Origin: Phoronis australis
Lineage: Eukaryota; Phoronida; Phoronidae
DNA length: 64,000 nt
Reading direction: 5' to 3'
Assembly: GCA_002633005.1 (NCBI GenBank)
Contig: NMRA01000015.1
Location: 1,112,218 to 1,176,217, forward strand
Within the stretch, counting starts at the first letter, position 1. Each line of letters opens with the position of its first letter. Under the pieces are notes generated by a model that saw nothing but the letters and a program-made list of their open reading frames with translations, was not told the DNA's origin and searched no databases. Below, piece by piece: positions 1 through 12,800 of the stretch. Both the position numbers and the translations under genes were made by a program.

Positions 1-3000
1 ACAGAAAATTTGTACTGTGAACAAAAGAAGGGAAGTTACACTTTGATTTATTTGACAGCATTTTCAACACCTTTGATAACAATTGCATTGGTCAGTTCAA
101 GAAAAGTCATTTGATATTTTTATCAAAATGTATTTTCTTCTATTTTAAGTTGCATATTACATACTAAGTACTTGAATACAATTGCAACTATTAGTCAATG
201 GCACTTGCGATGTGGCATCACAACAGTGTAGCAAAATTAAAAACAATATGTCCTAGGGATAATTATTGTTTTTTTAAATTAAACTTTGCCATATATTTGT
301 ACCCCGGGCATAAAAATATTTCCAGGTGATCAGTGCAATGGGCCCACATGCGAGGCCTGCGCACGTGTGGTACAACGTGTATCAGACGCCTGCAATTATT
401 TATTTTATTATATATTTGCACCCCGGGCATGTGCGTAAGACATAAAGGTTTTGCTTGCCGATAGCTGCATTGTGATAGGATATTCTCCTTCAAATGTTGC
501 ATAGTGATTACATTGTAGTAACTCTACACTGGGTAATTAACTCATTGTCCAATTGTGATTATAAGTGTCAAAATTGATTGATAGTTTGCCAGGGTTGTTT
601 TTGATTGAAAAATCATGTAGTTCTTAATTCATTTCCTAAATGTAAATTGACACAACAGAAAACACTTGCTTTCTGGACGTCAAATTCAACTCTGTACCTT
701 TGAGAAACGAAAGTGGTATTCTTGGGCAGATTAGCCCGAAGTCTATAATTACATATTCGCATGCGAGTGAGCTGTGAAATACTGCTGGAGTTCTAGCCAC
801 TAAGCCGTCACATCTCATTTATTTTGCGCCAAATAAATGGAGAATTACCATTGTCTCGATTCTGTCTGTGATTTGCATGTGTCCCATTGTCTGTTAGACA
901 TACAGTTTGTATGTCAGCCATTACTGAAACAAAAGGGACTTGCTGGTAAGAAACGCAGTCAGGTCATAGGTATTTCAAAAATAGAGACATCCAAAATGGG
1001 TTTCCCCAATTTCTCAAGGCATCCATGAGCAATGACTTGTGACAGTATATTTTTATGACTTCAAGTCAAATACTCCTGGTGTTGTAGTATCAGTGGCTCT
1101 TCAAATTAGAACATATTGTGGAAAAGAAACAGTAAAATTTCCTTTATCAAAATTTTCAGCAAGAGTGAACAAGAAGGCAGTTTAACTTGATTTTTTCTTA
1201 CTGACAGTACAACTGTCATTAAGAAATAGACAATGAAATTTGAAAACTTTTGTCAACACAGTGAGCATTATTTTGTAAACTTTTGGCAACACAGTGAGCA
1301 TTCATTGAAAAATTGGAAAAATGATAATTTTGGCCATTATTTTTGTTCAAACATGAAGTAATTTTACCTTATATGTAATATCGACCAGAAGTAATTTCGC
1401 ACGTCAATTACTTAATTCTGCACGTTGTTACGGCCATTTTTCTCACCGTGACTGGCTGTGTTAAACATCACACAAAAATGTTCAAGTGGTCAGGCGATAC
1501 AAATGTAATTATCATTCTCGACGCAGGGCATGAAAATTATGTTATAAATGGAAATGTAAAAGCACACAGGCATAGTATCATGACCAATACAAATTAAATT
1601 ATTGTATAATTTTAGTGCGCTGTCCGATCAAAACTCATTTTGTTAGCTGTGTTAGCTAATTTTGTTCTCAGTGGAACTTATCGACTAATGGTAGATGTTA
1701 AGTTTATCTTTCACCCGTATTGAATGTTTTTCAAACAATGGAAAAACGGTGTATTAACTATGGAGGTCAATGATCTCTTGCTTGTGAGATATACAGTAAA
1801 AGCCAAAAGAAATCGGACAAAATACTATTTCCAAATTATGATGGTTAGTTCTGCCTGCAGATTGTTTTCGGTTATTTCCGGATGTAAATGATGGGTAATG
1901 ACACGTCATCCCGGCTGTAATCTTTTTCTCACAAACTTCCGTTGATGGTAAATTGTATATCGAGTAACTACACCATATGTCAACAACTTGATTATTGTCG
2001 TAGTTTGTTACCCTAGCTCTAAGTTTACTGATGTCACTGAGGAAACCATGTTCTTAAAAGTATTTTGCTTTAGCTTTCGATCACTGAATGTTTGGTGTAT
2101 TTTCGATTACAGCACGTAACGGACGCTGTTTAAATGCGGTATGAGACCAGCGCCTACATACAACTCAGTGGTCGTAAAATCACCAAGAACAAAAACTGTG
2201 AACTTTTGCAAAATACGCACATAGCATCAATCATTATCCGCAGACAGGAAGATTGTCCTGGTGAATGGAGTTGCGCAGTTTGCAAGCACAACCACCCCAA
2301 GTGATTAATTTGCGCTTCTTAGTGTCACCCACGCGTAACATCTTTGAGCATGACATATGATTCATTGGAATGCATGTTTCAATGAATCCAATGAACCAGA
2401 AATGAAGTGCAATGATTCAAGGATTCATTGGATTCAATGAAGCATGCACTCCAATGAATCAAATGTGAAGAAAGAAGATTCATTGACGTTTGAGTCAGGA
2501 GAGTACGCAATAATTATATCACACTGCATTGAATTTAAGAAATAAAACTTGAATATTAAGGTAATTCTGGTGCAACTTCCAACAGAAATGGCTGACTTTC
2601 AAAATAGCCACACCTTATTGATATTAACTTACCCTGCCAGACAGTGGTGAGATCTTTGGTGGTCAGGTGTGCACCGCCACTTACAGGTCCCGTTTAATGC
2701 GAATGGGAGGTTTCTACCTACTGGTATCAACAGTGTTTCAACACCTTTCCTACTGTCAAAATACCACTGCTGTGCAGTGGGATACCAATGCCTCACGAAA
2801 AAAGGCAAGCCTTTTGAAGTATCAGTTGATGAGCAAGGACATTCTGTTCCATACATTTCCCTCTGCGAAGATGTATCCGGGACATAGCCAGTGGCTGCAA
2901 CTTATAAAGCGGGAGAATTTCGATCCCAACCGATGTCTAAAAATAGCTAAAAAAATAGTGGACTTAAACTAATAAAACAATGATAGGGTCTGACAGTTGA

Positions 3001-3752
3001 CTTTATTCCTTTGCTACAGTGATTAAGAATAATGGGATTTTTGTGTTTTCTTTTAGTTTGCACTACATTATTTTAGTAACATCATTGTTACATTATTATA
3101 ATTAATTTTATTTCTGTATCAGGCATTGGGGTCTTGGGCCATATAAGTTCCACTGACTGTTTCTGCAGATTTTGTTTTGAGTTAAATTTCCCGTCATTTT
3201 CCAAAATAGCAGCAATGTATAGAAATAAGCTTTACCGCTAGATGGCACTGGAGTACTTTGTGTTCACTTGTTCAGTGCCAACTCCACTTTACCTGTTACT
3301 TAGGTGGAGATTTAAGGGGGTGATGTATAACAGTCAAATTGAATTTTCATAAATTTTTTGCAATCATGCTGTCAAATAACCTCTGTTGTCGTGATATACT
3401 CAATCATATGTTAAGCGTAAAAACCCAACATCGCAAAATGTCTGTGAATGAAATAAATTGCCTTTTGTTTTGTTCAACTGTTGCGGCCTGTGTTGCGCAT
3501 CAGGGCCTGATTGCATAAAAGTTATACGCTGCATAAAAACAATGATGTCGCATTATCACGCGCCACGTTGTTATTGTTGAACAATGCACTTTAAGTCATG
3601 CAATAATCAAACTTATCCAGCAAATAATTTTGAAGTTTTATGCAACCCAGCCCAGATTTTTGAAATTTAGTGTTCTCTAAATGCTAATTGTTGCCATATG
3701 TCTGCTATTGCCTGAATACCTTTGAGATGGAGTGTAATCTGTTCATTTTCAG
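1..3752. other. Upstream part, no recognised exon
   Basis: Probably an intron or 5' flank of DIS3L2. No segment matching the cold-shock domains was found. 291-311 and 411-431 share ATATTTG-ACCCCGGGCAT. 1244-1305 has a 33-bp tandem duplication. Open frames on both strands at 2629-2972 resemble nothing I know. Confidence 0.6.
2358..2461. repeat. Inverted repeat, 38-bp arms
   Basis: Arms 2358-2395 and 2424-2461 pair with a few mismatches around a 28-bp loop. Both are built from ATTCATTGGA-type words. A foldback element or MITE remnant. Confidence 0.7.
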
Positions 3753-3852
3753 GCGTTTGGCGCGAAGCCTGGGTGAAGCAGGTGCGATTGAGCCAGAGAC
3801 GGAGGGAATGTTGGTTGAGAATGGTGTGGAATTCGGAGAATTCTCACAACAA
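3753..3852 (+). CDS. DIS3L2: DIS3L2 exon a (first visible)
   Basis: Fragment residues 1-33, including [14 protein letters not shown]. The acceptor is ttttcag; the first base completes a codon begun in an upstream exon. The donor is gtaaga, leaving phase 0. This segment directly precedes the RNB catalytic block in vertebrate DIS3L2. Confidence 0.9.
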
Positions 3853-6800
3853 GTAAGATTTTTGATCACACAGATTTTCAAACGTAATAATTTTGTTTTT
3901 TCTCTTGAACTGTTGATTGCACTAGGTTTGAGATCAGTACAAATTTGCAGTAGTTTTGAGATCAATATAAATTTGCACTAGCTTTGAGATCAATAAAAAT
4001 TTGCACTAGGTTTGAGATCAATATAAATTTGCACTGGCCAGGGTTGTTGATCAATATAAATTTGCAAATTTAATTAAATCACATCCACTTTGTTGTGCCT
4101 ATCAGCACAACTTCCAGAATGGAATTTATTGCTGCGTTTAGAAAAACTGACCAATTGTGATTATTTGAGGAAAAAAGTTATTGAAAAGATGATCAAGTTT
4201 AATTTCTACACAAAAACTCGCAACTGGCACTCAGTTTCTCAAAAATTATTTCAAATAATTGTAGGTCATTCTCCTAGCTATATAGTCAAGCTGTAAATAA
4301 CAGTGTAACAGTTATTGATATTTAAAATATTACACATGTTCTTGTATCTAGTTTTTACTTTTTCGCTATAGGCCTTGGACTGTCTACCCAAAGACCTCCC
4401 ATGGACAATTCCTGTTGAAGAGATTAGTTCGCGACGTGACTTCCGGCAGGAGTGTGTGTTCACAATTGACCCTGCAACAGCTAGAGATTTAGATGACGCA
4501 TTGTCGTGCAAAAGCCTTGACAATGGTTGGTTCATTCATTATTCTGAGTATTTGTAGCAACATTAACAAGACAATATTAAGTTCTATGGAAGGGTCATCT
4601 ATTCCTAATCAAAATTCCTAATCAAAATTCTAGGTCTGATTTCGCTTTCCCATCAATACCTCCGGTTCATAGCAAATCCACCACAATGCCACTCATGTTT
4701 CCCATTGACTGACGATGTCGGAGTTACCCGGCTTAGTTCTCTGATTTAAACACCAGTTGACATATTTGAATCATATTTTCGAACTAATGGATTCGAGATT
4801 AATAAACATCTCATCAGTGTTATCCTCTGTCAGATTTCTGTTATCATATTACATTACGTGCGATTATTGAGAGTCAGTATTGAAAGGCGTGGGAATGGCG
4901 ACTGTCTGGTTGAGTTTCACTTGATTGATGTGGCGCCCTCTTGTGATTACTTCAGCTGAAGTGGAGTTAACATTCCCACCGAAGTGGAGTTGTGCAATTC
5001 TGTGTTTTATTCTATCTATTTTGAGAAGAGTCGCAATGGCTTATTAAGTATGAGACCCTTCTCCACAGAGCCAATCTTCGCAAAAAGGAGAGCTGTGGTG
5101 TAGATTGGGAATTGACAAAAGATTCTATATGGGGTTCTAGTTTCAAGCACTATATGAAATTGTGACATACTGTAATAAATAGTTGTTAAATGAATAATAC
5201 CAATGTGGAAATGTAGATTGCATGCCACCTGTTGGCCACATCATGTGACCTATTGGCGCATTTCAACACTCCGCATTGCTCTTGTGTAGACACAGTTTGC
5301 AGAAAGTCCGGTGTTCAAATCCCAGTTGGGGCAGAAATCTTTTCCGACTTATTTTTCATGAGGTCAAGGGATGTGGCCAACAGGTGGCGTGGAGACTAGA
5401 CTCAAAAATGCTTGCAGCAAATACTTGTTTGTTTATTATCTTAAATAAGTAGTCAACCTTTTGCTTAAGACTAACATAGTGTATTACCCCTTTGTATTCT
5501 TGAACAAAGCAATAACATTTTACTGAGGTTGTGTTTAGAACAGAGACTTTTTCTTGGAAAGAAGTGAAATGAAAAGAGCAATTTAGGGTTGAAATTGGTG
5601 CAATTAAAAGTGGATATCTTGTGTTGCTTTTATTGCTTCCAAAGTTGTTATGGTAAGAAATTCAACAATCTTTTGAACTTTTCCGTTTCAGGTTGTTATG
5701 AAATCGGTGTTCATATTGCTGATGTCAGCTATTTTGTGGACCAGTACTCAGCTCTAGACAAAGTGGCTGCTTCCCGAGCAACCAGTGTTTACCTTGTGCA
5801 GAAGGTAAATGGTGTTGATGAGTGAGGAGACAGCGCCATCTAGTGGCAGTGTTCCACTTGTGTAACTAGAGTTTACCTTGTGCAAAAGGTAGTGTTGAGG
5901 AGTGAGGAGACAGCGCCATCTAGTGGCAATGTTCCAGTTGTGTAACTAGTGTTTACCTTGTGTAGAAGGTAGTGTTGAGGAGTGAGGAGACAGCGCCATC
6001 TAGTGGCAGTGCTAACATTTAGGCAGGGAACCAACCAAGCTAGCGTATACCTTGTGTAGAATTGTCTGTTTAAAGCAGCTCTTATGTTGGATATTCATAA
6101 ATGATTTGGTTGATGATTTCTCTGAACATCCCATCAGTGTCGAGGACCGCCGGGATTTCAAATCACAGTCATGTAGTTTGTATTTGAGATTGTACTGAGT
6201 CATCGTTTAATTTTGAAGAAACCTTGGTGTGTTCCTTGAGCAACTATAGGCAGATGTCACTTGGTTGTTTCCTTGTCTTGCTAAGTACTTAGAACCTTAT
6301 AATTCTATATCTGCGTGTATGAAGAGTTACTTATAGCAGTAAAACTTTCACCTACTCCAGGTCATACCGATGTTGCCTCGTCTACTGTGCGAACAGCTAT
6401 GCAGTTTAAATCCTGATGAGGACCGGTTGGCATTCTCTGTCGTGTGGGAAATGGACGAAAATGGCAAGGTAATAATGCATTTCAGATGTCTAAATAAGTC
6501 TTGACAGTTTTCAGATCTAAGATTTAAATTGAATTACAAACCTTGAATCATGGATCAATATTTCATGCTTGGGTGATTTTGCATTTCAAATTTAATCATA
6601 GAATTATAAACAGTTGTTCCCGTATTTCAATTTTTATTATTTGTTTTAAAAATCGAAGTTTAAAACCTGAAATGTTATGACTATCAATTGAAAAACTCTA
6701 TTTTAATTTTGAAATAAAAAATTTGAAATGAATTTTTATTGTCAAAATGAAACATTCCAAGGTTCGCCGTGCCAGTCCTTACTTTGGAATTCTTAACCCA

Positions 6801-9800
6801 AATCAGATTGGTTGAAAGGTTGTACAACCTTCATGGCCATGCCAATCCTTACTGAGCAATTCTTAACCCGAATATGATTGGTTGAAAGGTTGCACAACAT
6901 TCATGGCCATGGCAGATAGTTTATTTTCCTACTAAATGTTTGTTTGTTCAATTTTACGTTGGCAGAGGTATTGTTTTATAACTATTCTAGGTTTCAATAT
7001 TCAAGTTCAAAATGTAAATTGAAATGGAACCATGCACATGGATCCAGATGGCTTTTTGACGAGTCCATTTAAAATCTCAAATACTTGTGGAATGTCATAT
7101 ATTTATATTATGGGTTACGGCTGTCCTCCATTTATTAAGCAAAAAATAATAGCCAAAACTCGCATTTTTTTATTTTTCAAAAGTTGGTTACTTTACTGCG
7201 AACGATTGACAAATCACCAGTGGTTGTTTTTGACATCTACACAGTTCAAAACATGCTAGTAGTAGACTAGAGAAATTTGATTAAATTTCACTTGTCGGCC
7301 ATATTGTGTGAAGAAATACCGTGTTTGATAAAGAAACTATCAAAAATTTTATTTTTTTTTAATTTATGACAAGGTATCATTTTGTGTTCATCAACCCTCA
7401 TGTTTGCAGTGTTCTTTCTTGTATCCAGTAATGTAACTAGTTTTTGCTGTGGAAATTGTGTTGTCCGTCTGTTTGTCGCTCTCACTGTCAGTCTGTCTGA
7501 TATTGGGATAGATAATGGTGAAACTTCTTCTATTGCCTGGATGTTTATGAAACCTTGCTGTGATATGGATATCAAACACCTTTGTCATATTTTCATGTTT
7601 GATTTATTATTAACAGTGATGCAGCCTTTTTAAAAATAATGAAGCTTTGAACTTGTTTTAAAGTTTAAACGTTTTGCGCAACAGGTAAAGACTTACAGAC
7701 ACATTTATGGCACCAATTGATCCAAATTTAGCCATTAAAGTCGCATGCGCATTCATTGCTGTAATTCATATTGTCAGCAATGCAATTGGAACATTTTTAC
7801 TTCACTGTGTTGCTTTTATTCACAGCTAAAGTCTGAATGGTTTGGTAGAACAGTGATTAGGTCATGTGTGAAGCTGAGCTATGATCACGCGCAGGTAAGA
7901 TGTGTAACTTTTCCAAAACAAGAGTGCTCACTCAGTGGACATTTGTTGCCATATGTTGCTTTATAAACTCATGTAATGATCAGTGCGTGGCCAGGTCATG
8001 CGTGAAGTTGACCTTTCATCACGGGCAGGGGAGATAATACAACTACTTCAGTGAGTAATATTAAGAAGAACAGCGCAGAAAGCATAGTATGTGAAAGTTC
8101 TGCATGAATCTCAAAAACCCCATTTGCGAATGTGTGAAAAATATCAGCGCCATCTTCAGATTTTTTTAATAAAAGAGTACAGGGTGTGTACTTTGTAAAT
8201 ACAAATTTATTTATTCATACCGATTCAATTTTTAGTAAAACATACTCACACTGTGTAACAAGGTATCATATTGAGAACTTGAGGTTTAAAAGTTGAACTG
8301 TACTTTTCCAAGAAAGCTAGACAGCAGTCTTGGAATTTTTTAATTATTTACCCAAATTTGCTCGAGGTTGTACTTCAGGATTATTGGTGATCACTCTTTC
8401 CCTGAGTACTATAGGTAAAACTGAGATTTCAAGAGATTTTGAATAAATAGGTTTTGATGAAAACATGAGAAATTATTCAGCCTGAATATTTTTTGAGTTA
8501 CGTGTAATAAGAGGGACTGAGTTTAAGTGTTCACAGGCTGAAATTGATGACGTAGGGGTGCTTTTAGTCAGTGTGTGCTGGCCTTAAAAGTAGTCAGATT
8601 GCAGACCAGAACCAAATGCTTTTTGTCCTTGGGCGAGGTGTGGCACATTTAAAGAGCATTATAAATCGTACAGGGCGCTCAACTTTGTAATTAAAAATTC
8701 ATACTTGCTATTGAATTGCTGTGAATTAACAGTAATTGATTAGGAAGGAGACCTCTCTTAGTGAACTTTCAATGATTAGAAAATTGTACAATTGAGCACA
8801 TCCTGAGGCATTGTAACACTGATGATGTGGTTTACCAACAGAGGTCTCTTGCTTATTCAGAAAATCAAAACAACAACACTTGTGCCAGGTGCCTAAGACA
8901 GGTCATTGACAGTGCGCTTCGCTTTGGCAACCAATTTGCAGGAAGTGAACTATTTTACATGCAGGCTATAGTGCTGGATATTAATAAGATAATGATAGCT
9001 TGCATTGGTTACATAATAACTGAAAATGCAATTCATTGATACAGCCTACAACAAATACACTGGGCTATGAACTACAGTCCAGGAGTCATCCCCTAGGCAC
9101 CTGATGTTTGATTGACAGGCACCCTACTTTGAAACTTTTACAGTTAGATTATTATATAATGTGCTTACAGTTAGTTCTGTGAAAGAAATTGTTAATAATC
9201 ATTGTGGCTGATTACATTTGTTGTTCAATAGAATTAAGATTATATTGTACTCTTGGTCAAAATGAGAAAATCTTTATCACATAAAATTACAAACTTGTCG
9301 TTGTAATTCTGTGATCAGTGCATGTTATACGTGACAACTTTTGTACAATAATTCTCCATCAGTTTCACACAAAAATAAATGTCAAAATGGTCATTTTTTC
9401 CGTTTTTCAAAGGCCGGTTACCTTTTTGCAAATAATGTGAGTTTCACCAAATATTGTTTTATGAGATCTACACTCTACAATCTATACCAGTCCTGTAATG
9501 TTCTTGATCTTAATTTTTGTGGAGAAATTTAACAATGAAAATAGAGTTTCATTTGTCAGCCATATTGTACAAAATAAGGTAATAATTACAATAGCTACCA
9601 CTAACGTGTTCAAGAATGTGTAAACAATGATTTGCAGAGTCTGGTCTCTTGACAATATTAAGTTTTATTTCAGATGGTAAGGAATTTAATTAGCCAGCAA
9701 CTTTGTTTTTAGTCTCAAGAAAACTGCCCTCTGGTGCCTCTTTCCCTAACTTCTGAAGTCACCCAGTGTTGTTGAAATTGTGTCAAAAATCAAAAAGACA

Positions 9801-12800
9801 TGTTTAAAGTTGTACTTTGAAGTTGTCATGAAGAAAAACTAAGTGAAGAAATTTCAGTATTTAAGAAATGTAGCCAGCAATTTTAATACAAATCTTGTTA
9901 TACGCTAAATTGAAAAGGGGAGTTGATATCTGGAAGCATGTCAGAAGATATGTTGCTGAATGACATTTTTTAACCTTCAAGTTGGCTACTGCAGCTGTGA
10001 TTTTGTTAGCTGAACAATTTCTAATTTGACCAACTTTACCTGTCTGAGTTCATGGTAACTTGAAATCTGAATTGATTTCTCGTCGTCTGCTCTTGGATAC
10101 AACTGCGTTAAGCAATTAATTTTTGTGCTTTCATCACCAGTCATCATACATTCATTTTTTAACACCACAAATGCCATGCAGTGACCCAGACATACAATAA
10201 CATGTGTTTTGCATATCACATTTAGATTGATTATCTTGAGATTGCTTCAGAAGTTGAAATAAATTGCCTTTTAGGCATGTTATTGTATTTGCGGTACATG
10301 ACAATGCTAATTTAATATATACACTCACGGATGTTGTGAATGGGTCTATTGGAGCTTGTCAGTTTCAAGTCAATAAAACTACTTTGGCAGTTATGTTGCT
10401 GTCAAATTCCTTGATTAGATTGGAATACTAATTACCANGTGTATCAGAGGGTGGAGGATATTCCATGGCCACGTCTCTAAATTTCCACTGTGATCTCTGA
10501 AATCCTAGTCTCTGCCAGCAAACAACCGTGTAAATTTCACCTGTGTCTTTGAATTCCACCACCCAATGACAAAACTCGACACACAGTGACCAAACTCCAC
10601 ACCAGACTCCTCAAACCATGTTGTGGGTACAGAGTCTAATCTTTTTACTCGAGATCGAAGTTGAAGTCTCAGTATTTGTGGCAGTTGCTGATTCTACTTT
10701 GTGTAATTTCTGTACGAGTGTCTATTATTCTAAACTTGAGTACATAATGGCTTTATGTAGGTAGTTATCTAATCCTTGTTTGCTCTTAATGACCAACCAT
10801 GAGGGTAAAAGTCAGAAATCTCAGTTTTTTCCTTGACTTTTTAGCTCAAGTCTATTGGTTGTCAAATGCAAACCTGGAAAATAGACTCTTATCTCGATTT
10901 TGCACAAAAGTAGAACAGAGAATACCAAAAAGTAATTTTGAGTAGAAAGATTTGACCCCAGCCTCAGGTGTGTAGCTTGGCCATTGGGTGTGGAGTTTGG
11001 TACCTTGCCGTGGACTATTTATATGGGTATGGACTTTTTACCACAGATTTGCTGTTTGCTGGTCCAGGGATAGGGTTTAGGGAGCCAAAATGGAGTTGCG
11101 GCCTTGGAATTGTTTTCACTTGTTGAGTTTGGGATTTAGCGACTTTTAACCTTCAGTCTGTCACCTGAAACAATTTTAGTGTCCAAAACATTGTCTTAAT
11201 TTTCAGTTATGCAACTTAATCCCATAAAATTGGTTTCAATTTGTAAAAGGCTCAAACTTGACTGAAATGATGTTGGGCGTGAGAAAATGGCTCAGACTAG
11301 ACTGAATTGATGTTGGGCATGAGAAAATGGCTCAGATTAGACTGAAGAGATGTTCAGTGTGAGAAAATTGCACAAACTAGACCAAAGTGATGTTGGGCGT
11401 GAGAAAATGACTCAGACTAGACTGAAGTGATGTTGGGCTTAAGAAAAGGGCTCAGACTTGACTGAAGTGATGTTGGGCTTGAGAAAATGGCTCAGACTAG
11501 ACTGAAGTGATGTTGGGCTTGAGAAAATAACTGAGACTTGACTGAAGTGATGTTGGGCTTGAGAAAATGGCTCAGACATGACTGAAGTAATGTTGAGCTT
11601 GAGAAAATGGCACAGACTAGACTAAAGTGATGTTGGGCTCGAGAAAATGACTCAGACTTGACTGAAGTGATGTTGGGCCTGAGAAAATGGTAAGTTGATC
11701 TCAGTTCGTCACAAGCCATGACAAAATTCAGCAACTTTTTCAGACGTGATGGGTTCTGAACGTCCCATAACATCTGGCTTCTTTGTTAACTGCCCAGCAC
11801 AGTCTTTTATCCCGTATGACAACATGCAGGCCAATTATCTCCCAGGCTTCAAAGGGTTACTGAAACCTGGCAGAATGGATTGTCTTAACTTCTGTTGTAG
11901 TTGGGTGATTTTGGTGATTCAAAAACAAAACATGATCAGCATTTGACAAGGAATTCAGAACTGCTATTTGTTTATGTTCAAATGTGCTTAAATATCACCA
12001 CATATCGAGCGATGCAATCTGTAGCACACCATTGAGAAAGAGCGCATCGCTCGATACGTGGGGATAGTTTAATATATTTTAGTACCGACGCTCATCATTT
12101 TAGTTTTACTAGTTTTACTATTTTGTATTTTTATTCGTTGGTAACTGCATGGCATTGCAACATCTATTTGATTTCAAGTATGTTATAACTTAACTTTCAT
12201 TTTTGGCAGCACAGCCCAGTCAGGCTAGATACGATCTGATCTGAGATTAGAGCAATTATCGAACAAAAGAGAGCCGGCCCTCCAACCATAAATGCCAGAA
12301 TGGAGTTAATCAGTCGTGTAAGATATCCGCTACAGGGGTGATCTTCCCAGCTTGATATTGGGCTATAGAATCGAACAAGTTGAGAGCAATGGGAAAACGC
12401 CGTAATGCCGGGCTTCACTTGTAGTTTGTATTGAGACAGGTTTTATAGTGAGTTGTAGGACATTTCAAAAGACTTGAGTTTTTATCAAAATAAAAACTGA
12501 TGGAGGCGAGTGTATTGAGGATTGTGGGGTTTTGAAATAATACAAAAGTTGAGTGTACCATGAGACATATGGCCCCATCCCCTGGAACAGCTACTACTGT
12601 GGTGGATGTGTCTATTAGTCACCGTGGGTCTGTGAGTCACCATGGGTCTGTGAGTCACCATGGGTCTGTGAGTCACCATGGGTCTGTGGGTCAATGTGGT
12701 TTTGTGAGTTGCCATGGTTTTGTGGGTCACTAGAGTCTGTGAATCACCATGGGTTTGTGAATCGCCATGGTTCTGTGAGTCACCTTGGTTGTTCTGGGAG

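Noticed and set aside
2629-2972. Overlapping open frames on both strands, up to 101 codons
   Set aside because: No family resemblance, no ATG start in the longest plus frames, no splice context linking them to DIS3L2.
11492-11773. Minus-strand frame with QHHFSLV repeats
   Set aside because: Product of the 40-bp satellite; no start, signal or homologous domain.
12195-12420. GC-richer block considered as a 5S or snRNA pseudogene
   Set aside because: A few words (CGATCTGATCTGAG) recall 5S rRNA, but promoter boxes and overall order do not match; U1 and U2 also do not fit.
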